Assembly: GCF_000150275.1 (NCBI RefSeq)
Contig: NW_002060956.1
Coordinates: 1,201,207-1,265,206, forward strand
Direction: 5' to 3'
Source of the DNA: Trichoplax adhaerens
Taxonomy: Eukaryota; Placozoa; Uniplacotomia; Trichoplacea; Trichoplacidae
Length of the DNA stretch: 64,000 bases
Shown here in pieces: positions 34,601 to 47,400 of this stretch. Made by a program: the position numbers and the translations under genes. Each line of letters begins with the position of its first letter. Position 1 is the stretch's first letter. A model generated the notes under the pieces. The model saw only the letters and a program-made list of their open reading frames with translations, made no database searches and was not told the DNA's origin.

Positions 34601-36348
34601 CAAAATCAGTACCGTAGTACTTACCGTGAATAGTCTCATTAGCGCAGATATAGACATAGGAAGCCTCAGGGTTCAAATTCCATTCAGAAAAGTTAGGAAT
34701 ACCTATAAGTAAAAGATTATGCTATACGTGCTTGTTTCGCTCGAAGCATAATTTCATGTTGGAAAGATTTAACTAACCAGAATACTTTTTAGTCTTGGGG
34801 ATCACACGATTCACAGTACCGAACTTTTCGGCTTCAATAGCAGCCTTTGCAGACCAACTACCAGTGACAACGTAGTCTGCACAACCTCCTAGTATTATTT
34901 TAAGTAATTTTACGATTATTTTCGATTATTTATTATCAAAAATTGAATGCATACACGGTAAAAACAAATGATAAGAAAAGTACAATTTATTGAATTCTAC
35001 AACTCTATTTTAATTTAACACTGTACTGTACAGTGTACGATTTTACAATTGATAACAAAACAAAGTGCAGGCTAATGAAAACATACGTTGTGATCGGTCA
35101 TGATCAACACCTTATGAGTTACCATTTTTTAAAGTAAAGTATTATACGGTCGGCACGTACTGGACCGTACTGTTCGATGATTAAAAATACGGCCGGATAA
35201 ACAAATATGTGATCAAAAACAAAATATCAGAGTACAGTACAGTATTGCATCACTACTTTACGTAAAGTACTGTACAGTATGCTGTCAAGAATGAAGATGA
35301 TTGTGTACTTTACACTATGATCGGGGTACATTGGTACTGTGTATCCAGCAGCGAACTGTTTGTCCTCAATTGTTAAAGAGTTAAAAACAGCAAGCAGGCG
35401 GCGCGGCGGGTACATAGAGTGAAAAACATCAACGATGGTAGAGTAAATACAGAGCGGTAGAGTACAGTACAGCACGATACGTGCCCAGTACTGGGCATGA
35501 ATGATCCATATTTCGTAATCTTTGGTATCGTACACTGCCGTAAATAGTTTACTGTATGACGTTATTAACAGGGACTACTACTGTAATGGCTGTTATTACT
35601 ACTACTCTATATACTGTACCAGTGTACATTGGCGTATATGGATCAAACGTAGTAATAATGGAATGTTGTCATACCTTCCTTCATTAAGTTCAATGGAACA
35701 GATGCAAATTGACCTGTGCCACCTCCTTGCATGAACAGGACTTTGTAATTATCTGGGATGTTACTGAAACACCAAGAAGAACAAATGAGTTCTAATGAAC
35801 GAAAGTAACTGTAGATATTGTATCATCGTACGAGGAGGAACGTCAACTTACAGCAACTGTCTTAAATTCTGTTCAGCTTCATTGATAACCTTCGCAAAGT
35901 CAGCAGATCTGTGGCTTAGTTCTAAATTACAGAAAATAACATTTAACATACATACGTACAGTCGTTCTTTAATCTTATCTCGCTTCATTTCAAAATCGAT
36001 GCCACACTCAGTATATACTGTACTGTAAGCGGATCATACGTTACATAACATACTGTATAAACTACATGAAATGACGGGAATCTAAAGTAAAAAAGGGTAA
36101 AAACTAACCCATGACGCTCACACCGGTGCCACCAAAATCAACGAGTTCTTCTTGAGCCTTCTTTAAGACCTACGCAAGAGTAAAATGAGTTATAAATTGA
36201 TCATTAAGAATAAGAATATTACAGTTACCATACAGAAATTTGTTCATAAAATAAAAACTTCTAGACTGGTTGCATTAGCTAAAATGCTAACCTCTTCAGG
36301 TATTTTGGCTGGACCAGGAGCAAAATTGATAACCTTAGTATTCGACAT
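31657..36348 (-). CDS. PSAT1: Phosphoserine aminotransferase
   Basis: PLP-dependent class V aminotransferase that converts 3-phosphohydroxypyruvate and glutamate to phosphoserine and 2-oxoglutarate in serine synthesis. Exons in transcript order: 36292-36348, 36109-36169, 35852-35921, 35675-35763, 34778-34888, 34625-34702, 32563-32657, 32433-32496, 32081-32315, 31862-31999, 31657-31762, giving 367 aa (human 370). The N-terminus has [11 protein letters not shown]. Then come MSELSHRS-type sequence around 38-45, MQGGGTGQF in the cofactor region, [17 protein letters not shown], and YAGAQKNVG with the PLP-binding lysine K197. [13 protein letters not shown] and the C-terminal [13 protein letters not shown] complete the fold. 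Two introns are long (1.97 kb and 0.79 kb) and the second holds GTAC repeats. An AATAAA overlaps the stop codon. Confidence 0.95.
35228..35480. repeat. GTAC pentanucleotide repeats in a PSAT1 intron
   Basis: Several short blocks of AGTAC/GTACT repeats occur in the intron between PSAT1 exons 4 and 5, at about 35231-35245, 35265-35282 and 35462-35475. A similar short block lies near 35021-35038. Orientation changes from block to block. Confidence 0.7.
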
Positions 36349-36694
36349 TTTCAAGAGCGTGATAGTAAAAGTTTTCAAGAAATTACAAAAGTAAAAGCGT
36401 TGCTAAACGACAGGGTATTGACAATCACGAAGATCCTCCCAAACTTCAGTCACAATGACGACTAGAGTGAATCAGACTAGGAAAGATCACCCCTTTTATA
36501 GATTTCGATGTTGTCATGTGATATGTGATTCATTGTTATAAAGGTAACCTATCAAGATTTTGCCAACGTGCGTGCGCGCATGCTACAGAATAATAGGGGT
36601 CATACTTTTCATACCGTTCAGCCAATATGGGTAAAGTTCGCTATCACGTGCCGCGACTTGACGGTCAATGATCAATTTAACTTCCTTAAGTAAA

Positions 36695-36870
36695 TTACGG
36701 TACAGTACAGTACAGTACCGTACAGTACAATGCGGCAATGAATTATTGTGTACAGTACTGTACAGTACAGTACAGTACTGTATGTACAGTACGGTACATT
36801 ACTGTTTAGTACATTTACAGTACTGTAAGCTACAGTACGAAATATGAATTACCCACAGTACTGTACATCT
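36695..36870. repeat. GTAC pentanucleotide repeat block
   Basis: Dense alternation of (AGTAC)n and (GTACT)n units, with palindromic junctions such as CAGTACTGTACAGTAC. It lies about 350-520 bases upstream of the PSAT1 start codon, so it could be in or near the promoter. Confidence 0.85.
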
Positions 36871-37013
36871 CGTAATGATCAAGAGATGTCTGGTAATTTT
36901 TAAAATGACCAGTGATGGAACAGATACGGACAGTACTGCAATATTTAGTATCCAACCCTGCAGATACATTTAATGATCAAAAGTGGGATTGGTAAATCCT
37001 AATACTGTACTCT

Positions 37014-37044
37014 AGAGACCCTTAGACTAATAAAAAGGGTCTCT
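37014..37044. other. Perfect 10-bp stem hairpin
   Basis: AGAGACCCTT and its exact reverse complement AAGGGTCTCT flank an 11-base AT-rich loop. It sits between two GTAC repeat blocks. Function is unknown; it may be the remnant of a small inverted-repeat element. Confidence 0.7.
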
Positions 37045-37084
37045 ACTATACGGTACACTATTGCACAACTACTAAAGTTTTACA

Positions 37085-37165
37085 CATACTGTACTGTACA
37101 GTACTGTACAGTATTCGTACAGTACAGTATTCGTACAGTACAGTACTGTACTGTACAGTACGGTA
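37085..37165. repeat. GTAC pentanucleotide repeat block
   Basis: Units of CTGTACAGTACTGTACAGTA are interspersed with two copies of ATTCGTACAGTACAGT. The block ends with a GTACTGTACTGTACAGTAC palindrome. Confidence 0.85.
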
Positions 37166-37514
37166 GTGACGCCTGTGACATCATGAAAAGGGGCAGGACT
37201 TGTAGATCATGTGCAACTTTTGTGAGGTCAGTAGGTCAGTATTATTTCGCTACCAACCTATCACAGTCTTACTACCTGGTCACGCGGTGGTAATATTGAG
37301 TTCTGCGAAAATAATAATAATAATAAGCTGGAAAACAATTAACAAATATAATACTGGGCGGAAAGCACAACGAACAATATCATTGTTCGAAGTCTAATGA
37401 CCAATAAACCAATAACCATGTCTGTACAGACAGTACAGTACAAAGGAGGGGTCAATGGTCAATTGGTCATTAGTCATTCTCAAAGCTCAATGTTACTTTG
37501 TATGACTCAGTGCG

Positions 37515-37765
37515 TACAGTACCGTATTGAACCCTACAGTAGACTATTACAGTACTGTACAGTACAATGTACTGTACATAGTACAGTACTGTACTGTACT
37601 GTATAATTAATTATATTATTAGTAGCCTTTGTTTGATAGCCTTTGTTTGAAGCAAGCAAGGCAAACTATACAGTACTTGGACTGTACTGTACGGTACAGT
37701 ACTGTACTGTACTGTACAATGTACAGTGTACAGTAGTTGGTGTACTGTACTGTACTGTAATGAAA
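37515..37765. repeat. GTAC pentanucleotide repeat blocks
   Basis: Two dense blocks, about 37515-37605 and 37670-37765, contain both orientations of the pentanucleotide. Between them is a 14-bp exact tandem duplication of TAGCCTTTGTTTGA at 37623-37650. Confidence 0.85.
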
Positions 37766-38893
37766 CCTGAAAGCTTATTTATTTTTACAAGTCCATAGTC
37801 CAGGCTCAGAGGCCAGGCCGCGGCAGCTGTCCACTATGCCAGATCCTTATGCTACCATCACATATGCACATTAACTAAAGCAAATCTTATTCGTCTTTAT
37901 TCGTATTTACAATCACAGTTGTGGTTGGAAAAAATTTCGATGACTTCCTCGATGGCTTCACAGTTCATAGTCCAGTAAATCCCACGGATAGTTGTTTGCC
38001 CGAAGGTCACTTTACTTTAGGCTTGTGGGCGATTAAAAATAAAAAACAAATAACAATAATCATATATTACACTACAAATATATATACAGTACAATATACC
38101 CGCATCAAAAATAATGTAAAGGTTATTTTCTTTTTATTCTTCAAGTACTGTATACAGTGTATATACTGTATAGATATATACAGTATATTTGCGCAAGTAC
38201 CGCAGATTAACTTGTTTGGAAATGAGTGGCATACGCTGGGCGTGTACGTGTATATCATGTACTGTATATCAACAAGTAGAGAGAATGTCAAGGAAAAGAG
38301 AGAAAAGGAGTAAAAGTACGTATACAGTTGTAGCAATACACCGACAAGTGACAATTTATGCAGATATGTCATCGCGACGTAAATTTCTTGATCGTAAAGT
38401 TCCCCTCATAAAATCAATTTAATTTACCTTTCTTCTTCCTTGACATTCTGGCTACCTATTGGCGTTTGATGCTAGATCATTCCTTAATATCAGCGTACGA
38501 TGACTAAGGATATACGAATACATTATAAAACTCTCGCAGTACTGTACTCCAGTACCGTATTAAATCCAAGCTGCTTAGAGAAATCGCTAGCTTAGTGATC
38601 AGTTTTTTTTCTTAATTCTCAATTTAAATAATAAACTTAACAATTATATTTACTAGTGTTAATAGAACTATAAAGTAGCTTTGTAACTGATAGCCTAATA
38701 CGAGTATCATTATATACTGCAATTTCTCTGTATCATTAGAATACAGTCTTTGCATGAAATAAATGGCTTTAACCTTGGATTCGCGCCGTCACTTCTCCTT
38801 TACAGAAAATTAAAAAGATTCAAATCACTGTAAATCATGCTATTTCTGGCAATCTAGCATAATGGAACGGACGTGCGTTATTTTTAGTATGGC

Positions 38894-39122
38894 TGTTATG
38901 ATGCCTTGCCACAGAGAGTATAAAAGGAGCGAGCTCACAACGACTAGGGAGTTCCGAAATTCAGTAGTCATAAAGGCTAGTCAAGTAACACAATAAATAT
39001 ATAATAAACTAACTTTCTAGCTGAATACTTTTCGAGCAATTGATTACCTATACGTACCCCGCGTGTATTAGGATATTAGTTATTAGAGGAGTTGACCGTT
39101 CACAAAGAAGAAATTTGTGACA
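38894..39122 (+). mobile_element. Putative solo LTR of a retrotransposon
   Basis: The stretch begins TGTTATG and ends GTGACA, the TG...CA ends of an LTR. It carries a TATA box, TATAAAAG, at 38919-38926 and a poly(A) signal, AATAAA, at 38992-38997, in LTR order. The five bases before it are ATGGC and the five after are ACGGC, a near-perfect target duplication with one mismatch. No internal gag/pol sequence or second copy is in the window, so it would be a recombined solo LTR. Alternatively, it could be a cellular core promoter. Confidence 0.4.
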
Positions 39123-41468
39123 ACGGCAAATACAGTTCTATATAGCAAATATGCTCAAACACACAAAGTTCAACGTGTGGGATCTCCCTGAGCGACATAT
39201 GCTATGATTATTCAGTATTTCAGCGATAAACATCTCTAAATTCAGTAATTTCTCATGCGCTTTAAAAGTCTCTTTAACTGCCGTACGCTTTATTCTCAAA
39301 GCTTGGCAGCCGATATAGCTTACAGCATTTCCTTAACTTTCTAAAGATTTGACTGCGAACTACCATTCTGTAGTATCGAATACTTTGTATTTATCAAGAT
39401 ACAGCTAGGTAGACGCGCTTGTGGTTGCTATTGTGATTGGTTTGGACAGGAAAACAATCCAATATTAGCTTTATGCATCTATCTATGTACTTTTAAAAAG
39501 AGTCGGTAACTTGCTCACACAGATTGTATCAGCATCGCAATGTAACTAGATTTGAAACACGCATTTTCAAATCAACGGAAGTAGTAGGCCCTAATAATAG
39601 AGAATTAACGTCGAATGCGTAATTCATACACATACATTTTATCTATCCAATAAAGCAATAAAGTTCAATTCAATGATCAAATATTCAATAAATCTCGATT
39701 ATCTTCAGCGCTCTTGCCTCAGGTACGAGTAAAAGCTGGCAATTGTAAATGCCTTTGATATTACGGCTACAATACTTTCTCCGATATTCAATTAGAATCA
39801 ACACAAATTATTCCTGCCGTCCTGGCTGGATAATATAAGTGTAAGATACGAATAAAAAGATATATTTGATAAATTGAATTGTGCTGCATTGAAATCATTG
39901 AGTTCTCTCTTTTCGTTAGTGTAATTTTATACCGGGTGCGATATTTAGTAATATAAACTTTTAAGCCATTTAAGGTTATACGAGTAAATAAGGAAATAAA
40001 TTAATGTTTGGTAAGCATTTTAATTCTCTCGACTTAGAAAAACTATACAACACATATGTCACCATATACGTACATTTGCTGCAGGAGTATGCCTTATCTC
40101 CTGGATTATACTAGATGATACTCAAATATGATGTCGCATGCAGGCAAGTTGCCATGTGCACGAAAAGTATTGTAACTAGAAATAGAAATTAACGTAGATG
40201 CTACAATAACAAGATGAAGATTAATGTGGTACGGTATAAAGTAACTATCTACTTCCTTATATTGGTATTACATTCCAAGAACTAGATCACTGATCCCGTG
40301 GAACTTTCTAAACCATTAGTTGTGTAAACTTGTGTTACTAATATGAAGTGAATAGTGAATTAAGTCAATTGTTCAGTTACATAAGAGCATTCATTACTTC
40401 CGTATTAATATGATAGCGATTATAAGTATCTAGATTTCGATACATCCTACTCTAGTCCAGCTAATTAATATAATTATACGCCTAAATAAATAAAAAAATC
40501 ACTCAATGAAAGCCTAATTAAATTCATTAGATTTGTACAGTAAAAATGTCTCCAAGTTAATACGGATATTGATTAAACGTAATTGCAGCAGTTCTGGTTT
40601 AAAAATGTGCTAGTAGTATGGAGTAAAGAAGTCTGTGACGTAGATTAGTTGGTTGTACAGTAATTAAATGAAGCAATTGTAGATTATTTCTGGTATAATG
40701 AAGTGTATGGCATATTACAGATTTGCTTTATTTCCAATAACTCAAATTTTCAGTGAGCAGATTATGAATTCTAGAGGTTAAAAACCCATCCATTACAATA
40801 TGACAGAACTTTGATTTCTTGTTAAATTTCATTTCATTACATACAGTACAATATTACAATCTAAGCAGCAAACATACAGCCTTGTAATCTACTTTTAGGG
40901 CAACACTGCAGCTTACATCATTAAACTATCTGGTATATGGGACGAATCGCTCATATCGTACAAGTAAAATACTATTACCTATTATTTTCAAGTCTTTATA
41001 GAAAAACTGGTACTATATTAGTAAATCTATGCCCAATTAGATGATAACATCAGGATCAAGTTAAAGAAGCGGCACTTGTACCGCATTCTATTACCTGAGA
41101 CGATAAATGTTTACTATCGTACTAATATCATTGTAGATGTAATCATTAGCATATTATTCACGAAAAAGCTAAATTAACATTACAATTAGCTTTTTATTTA
41201 CTTAGTGCAATACTATAGAGCTTATTCAATTCTATTCTTTTAATGATCTGAAACTCCCTAGGTAGCGGTCCTTTAGAGATCATTTCGCCTTAAGCTGCGT
41301 AATGGGAGAACAAATACTACCAAAGTAGCGCATACTAGTTGTTAATTCTTACTAAGTTGAAGCTATCGAAGGGTGTGAGATCGTAAATACACTTAGAGGT
41401 GCAAGTTCAGAAAGCCTCTGTTAGAAAACGGAAATCAACTCAAATTCTACTCTACTTCTGCTCTAATC

Positions 41469-44400
41469 ATGGTAGTTCTATCCGAAAGTTATACAGAACT
41501 TGCCTTCGTTAAAGGACTGAAATCGCTCCATAAATTTACTTCACAAATCTTAGCGACTTTGCGTAGCTACATCGAAAAGAGTGAACATTTCTCTACAGAC
41601 ATCCAAGATTTATACGATAAGCCCTTAGATAACGATCTTAAGGTAACTAGCGCACAACAGATGCAAATAGATAAACTATTTAAGACTCTGTTAGCATTAC
41701 AGTACTTATGTCATCAAATCGAACTTTCTGCGTTATTGATCTTGATTATTAATGCTCAACTACTCGCTGATTAGTTCTTAATTTATGCCTGTCTTAAGAT
41801 AAAGATGATCTCTATTAAAATAGATTTAGTTAGCGTCATCACACTTACAGAAAATTACTCAGAACTTGATTTCTAAAGCGTAACAAGCAATCAGTTATGA
41901 TCATTAACTAGTATGAACTTTCATTAACATTTCATTACCTCATTCTTCGCTGAGTATGAAAAGCTTCGTTCAATTTTAGGATTAAAATCTAGCATCAAAG
42001 GAAGGTACATATCATCAGTTTTTCGGAATGTTATGACGTCTTACTAATACGTTCATGATGTGGTGCTCATAAGTAATTAAAGTTAGTTAAATCTATTGTT
42101 ATCAGTAGAAAATATCGACTGAAAAGAGAGGAATGACATCAAGAAGCATTAATTCGTGACCGTTAATAAATGCTATAAGCTTCCATCTCAGTCAATCGAA
42201 AGTAAATTTTCGTGCAAGTTCAAAGTTGAAACTTCAAATAACTCATATGTCGGCACGGAAGTGTGATACGAAAAAATGATGCTATTGGACCTGAATAGAA
42301 CTTACAAATGCATCGCAACCGTTGCAAGCGAAATAATGAATTAAAAATCATAGTTTTAAATTTCTCAAAAGAGGACTTTACGGTATATGGCCATCAGCTA
42401 CGACCTTTTGTGTAGATAGCACAAATAATACTGCATGTCTACATCATTTCATCAAACCACTCATTATCTACTATTACTTTATTAGCACAACTAATTATGC
42501 TATGTCACATAGTATTTACCGTGCATCAAGTTACAATATATATTTATATATAAACTTTCAAAGCACTACTGTAAAATATAATTCGCTGAAATTACTACAA
42601 CACGGTGTATATTAACCCTTATCAAGTAAAAGCTTTTACCAGAAGAACTATGTAACATTATGATCTTATATAGAAGATGCCTAGTATAGTAATATCCTAA
42701 TATACGAATACTTATCATATACCGTTTAAGTACTGTATTGTATTACATTCATAATGTACGACATCATGACCACATATAGACGACATGCTATACATATAAA
42801 GACACTATCTCAATCCCATCTAAAACCTATAAATACCCTTGTACGCTAACTCGTTAGTCAGTTCCTTACGTTCCTGCTATCTCAAATACCTTATCTATAA
42901 CAACCATATCATTGTTAGCCTGTAACTTGTATCTCAATAAAATCCTTTATACCTTCTATCATCGTCTACCTTAAAATACCTTACGCTACTTAAAGAAGAT
43001 ATTATTACAAACTATATTAGTATTTATCGTAGAAAAGAAGTACGTAGCGTACTTTACCATCATATTTTTACTGCAAAAATTACAATATGAATAGCCAGAG
43101 AATATTATTAAGGCCATACAAATAAGTAATATTGATTTCGATTTATTTATTTTTCGAAAATAAGAAAACTTCTGTCCATTATATATAGAAACTTTTCAGT
43201 TATCATACACTGTATTGCCAGTACACGTCTCTTAAATTTTGCATCTATAGAATTTGATCTTAGCTTTCAACACCGTAATTTACACATTTTGCTTCATTTC
43301 GATGGTAAGCAACGTATTGATATGGTTGTGCCAGATCCTTCTGTAATTTCTCTCAGAATTTGCTGGGTAATAATAGGGAATAACTCTTTATAATCGGTAT
43401 TAGTGAGAATGATACTATGTAGATGATACAGTACATTTCATAAGTAAGTTTATTCACGCAAATTGTACATTTTATGCTTTAAATCATACATATTTTATTA
43501 GATATTTCAATATCTAACTGTACCGAATAAACTGAGAGTTAGATATAGTAGTATCATGTATCTGGATCATTAGCTCTCTACGGACTCTGCATACTCGTAT
43601 TTGCAATTTATCATACAGAGACAAGAAATACCTTAGTTGACAATAAATATCATATTTCCTTGGAGCAACTCAAACGCAATTATAGGTGATTTTTAACACA
43701 GCTGTTTATAAGAACTATACCGTTAAAATAATGATCAGAATCATTACGGTTATTAAGCAACTACTGTACTGTATAATTTCAGGGTGGGCTAATACAATAT
43801 CTAGTTTTTACATTACCTTTGATACATATCATCAGACTGACAATGGCATGACAAGATGTGCAGTTGTGTACTGTATTTATTGTCAATATAGCCTTATTAT
43901 AATAACCAAGTTATGCTTATTATGATATTTTAGTTCTATCAAAACTTTCACTGATAGAATCACTTCTAATATCATGCTAAAATAGTAGGCAATTTTAAGA
44001 TATTCACCTCTAAACATTGTATTGATATGACTAAAGATCTTACAGGATCAATCAGCAAAGACACTTCGATCCATGATAAACAGCGTTAGTCGACGTAATG
44101 AGGCTTTACAGAGTCAGTGGGAAGAAATGAAGGAAGTTGATAAAGAGCTGCAAGCGATAATTCAAAAAATAAAGGATTATCAAAAAGAAGTAAATAACCA
44201 TTACGCTGAATTACATCACAAACATCAAAGCCTTTATGAAGATTATAAGGACAAGAGAGAGCAATTAATACAAATCCGTGAAAGTTTAATCGGACAGATG
44301 TATATATCCGAAACTCGCTGCATGGTAAAGTCAGCAAAAAATCAATTTGAGAAATTATTAAAGGACTATCATGCATTCAATAACGAGGTCGTTGTATCTG

Positions 44401-47400
44401 AGCTAACTTTGGAAATTGGAAAACACCAACAAGAACATATTTTTACTGATTTGTTTGAGCAACTACAAGTTTATCGCAATGCTTTAATGGCTAAATGGTA
44501 AGATATTTGCTTTTAAAGGCTGTCTATGTAAGCCATATTCATTTAAACAGAAATATCTGTAATAAATACTAACTGTAAGCAAGGACAAAAATTATTCTAA
44601 TTCGATTTTGATAATTAAAAATTAATTATCAAGACTTCATTGTGCTCCATGACAATTGCACTTAGAGATTAAATTCGATCTACTTCTTAATACTATAATG
44701 AAGTATTCAGACTGCGTTGTTATAGTTTCATTCGTTGTAGAGCTTGAGAGTTTACCTTTGCTTTACTTTACGTTGGATGTAGGAATACCAATTTAGACAA
44801 ATTTTGCAGTACGCTTGATTCACCTTTTTTTTCTAATCAAGAAATATTCATAAGACAAGATACGTAAGTTATAAGAGCTTTCAAATTAGCAATATTATGC
44901 AATTACATTCTTACAATATTTTATTTCTTAATTTGAATGTTTCTATTGGCGTGCGCAATTTCTGTTCTGTAATTTTAGAAACGAGAATGAAAATAGCTAC
45001 GATACAGATTCCGTTCAAAATTCCGCTGGGGATGACACTTCTACTATTAGGTAAAATAGTAATTCATTTCTTGTGACTATTTTCACAAAAATTATTCATT
45101 TATGCAATGGATACAGTATATTCTGCAATACTTAATGAAAGAATTAGCATTACTCGAGCTTCAGGATTAAAAATTTTCGTAGATTAAAAGTATTTAGATC
45201 TATAACCTTACTACAGTGTAGGTATCCATATAGCAAAACACTAGTATCTTTCATGCGGCTGGCCTTGACCTAGCCACCCTATTTTATCTTGAAAGATAGC
45301 TATTTTTAAACTATATCAATATTATTATAAACTATGCTTAATCGTTTCCCTATCACCAGTAATTACAACACATAAATGGATTTATGTTGATATTGACAGA
45401 CAAAACTACTTAAAGGCAAAATTTCTTTTTCCACATGATACCGACGATATTGATATCGATTCAATATATAAAATTAACGTATTCCGAATACATTTAGTTA
45501 TAATTTCTTCAGCCCTACGTATAACCCTACTTACTTTATATCTGGGTGATAATCTTTCAACTTTATCAGTTCACTTTGCTCAAGTTATTCTATTATTAGC
45601 TAGCATGTCCAATAGTAGGGTGCTTTACGGTATATCATAGCTAGGAATTACTACCATACAATAGCTACTTCATTACTAATATTTCTTGTTTTTAGATCTG
45701 ATCAATCGCCTAGATTGGGTAAAAACGATAAGCTAGCATATGTACAGGCCGAGCCGACGTCCAATTTGAGATTAACTAATGTGAATACTAATACAGAGGG
45801 ACTTGAATATTGGAACAAAAAGAAATTAGAAAAGGAATTTCCATCGACAGAAAATTCCGATAGTCTTTATGATGACTACAAACTGACTGCAAGATATTTT
45901 AATAAACATATCTATGACCCTATTATATCCCCAAGGCAAGAGGAATCGCCTTACTGGAATCGTCAAGATTTAGTTCTGGCAATACAACGCAGCCAAGAGT
46001 AAGTTTAAAAATTGCGCGTCTGGTATTTAAATTTATCGTCAATAATATTTTATTCTGGTTTCTGTTTTCTTATATCATATTATGTCAATTTGATAAATAT
46101 TTATAGAGCAAATAGACTGGGAGTTAAGATTATTTCGCTGTTAAGTTCTTTATCCATCAACGATTTCACTCTTTCTTCATTAAAGGAATTGTGAGTATTA
46201 CTTTCCGTTATCGTACCTTTAGAAGTATTATGTCAAATAGATTAAACGATAAATATAAAAAGGAGCATTTAAATCAAAATCAATATATTACCCTTATTGT
46301 TAATCACTAAAGATGTGCAGATATGCGAAAGAAAACCCTCGAAGTAGCCTACCCCGAGGTAAATAATACAGTTTGAATTAAAATCGAAACATAGTGGAAA
46401 TAAACTACTATATTTGAAAGTAAAATGGATTGACTTCCTCGCTGCCATTTGAAAGGCCCTTTCATAAAATTAAATCTAGTACATACTCTCTTATAAAATT
46501 CTATCAAAGCCACTTTAGCCCATATCACGATATCTACCCAGCTTGCATGAAAGTGTTTAAGCGTATTTTTCTTGTTAACTATTACAGTACTATATTTCTA
46601 CTAGTTCCATATTTTGTTTAGTGAAAATTGCAAATTGTAGCCTACGAAAGTTACTCCTTTGACTATAATTGTAGTTATTCTATTTCGACCATTTTTACAT
46701 ACCAGTCTGAGAAAAATAACCACATCTTAGAAATAATTGATAGAAATCTGATATTCTTGGTAATCGCTCTAAACAGGTGTATTCATTGCATATCTTGCAA
46801 TAATATAAGTTTAGCATTCATATGTACTTACTTGTTTACAGGTCATTTATTTCGATAAATTTGCAGACCTTCGAGATTATATGGTTAATTTTGATACGAT
46901 TTGTAAATAAGTTCATTTAGTTACCTTTCAATTGAATAATAACGACTTAACTGGATCATACGCCAATTCATACGTAGAAGTTGCCTTATATCACGGACAC
47001 GAAAATTGATAATAATTATCTTACGTCATATTAAAGAACAATCGATCTATTTAATAGTTAAGTTATAAATGTCCTTCATATGATTTTATCCTATTTTTTA
47101 TCGTTGTATGCAAACATTTACAAGATTACTGCCACGATCAAGAAATTGGATGATATAAAAGCTGAATTATCCGAACCAGATTTCGGCGCAAATGGATCTT
47201 TGCAGTCCATGTAAGCTAAGGATAATTAAAAATGATTTAGAAGCTTTGCTATTTGCATTTCTCCTAAATTGTAGTAACAGTTTACAGTATAATAGTAGAT
47301 TCGTGATTAATTTGATATAATTAGCAATAGATATAGTAAAGATATCGTAATACAGTAAATCGTCAATTGTAGTAATAATACTATAGTAGAATGTATAAGA

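Larger units (their letters stand above)
36349..41468. other. Divergent intergenic region, PSAT1 to pseudokinase
   Basis: This 5.1-kb stretch separates the start of PSAT1 (-) from the start of the pseudokinase gene (+), so it should contain both promoters. It is dominated up to 38.3 kb by GTAC pentanucleotide repeats, then holds a likely solo LTR at about 38.9-39.1 kb. A less AT-rich patch at about 37.8-38.03 kb has open frames on both strands but nothing I can name. From 39.1 to 41.4 kb I see only AT-rich sequence. Confidence 0.5.

Noticed and set aside
30781-38270. CRISPR-like or attachment-site interpretation of the GTAC repeats
   Set aside because: There are no regular spacers, the unit is five bases and its orientation varies, and the genome is eukaryotic.
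37921-38313. Plus-strand open frame resembling the start of a PDI domain
   Set aside because: Resemblance covers only about eight residues, no CxxC follows, and the rest is AT-rich low-complexity sequence. Kept only as a low-interest finding.
44498-45050. Direct splice from pseudokinase exon 2 (44497) to the exon at 44979
   Set aside because: The junction would create TGA. Inserting the 54-base exon at 44810-44863, which has good splice signals, keeps the frame open.
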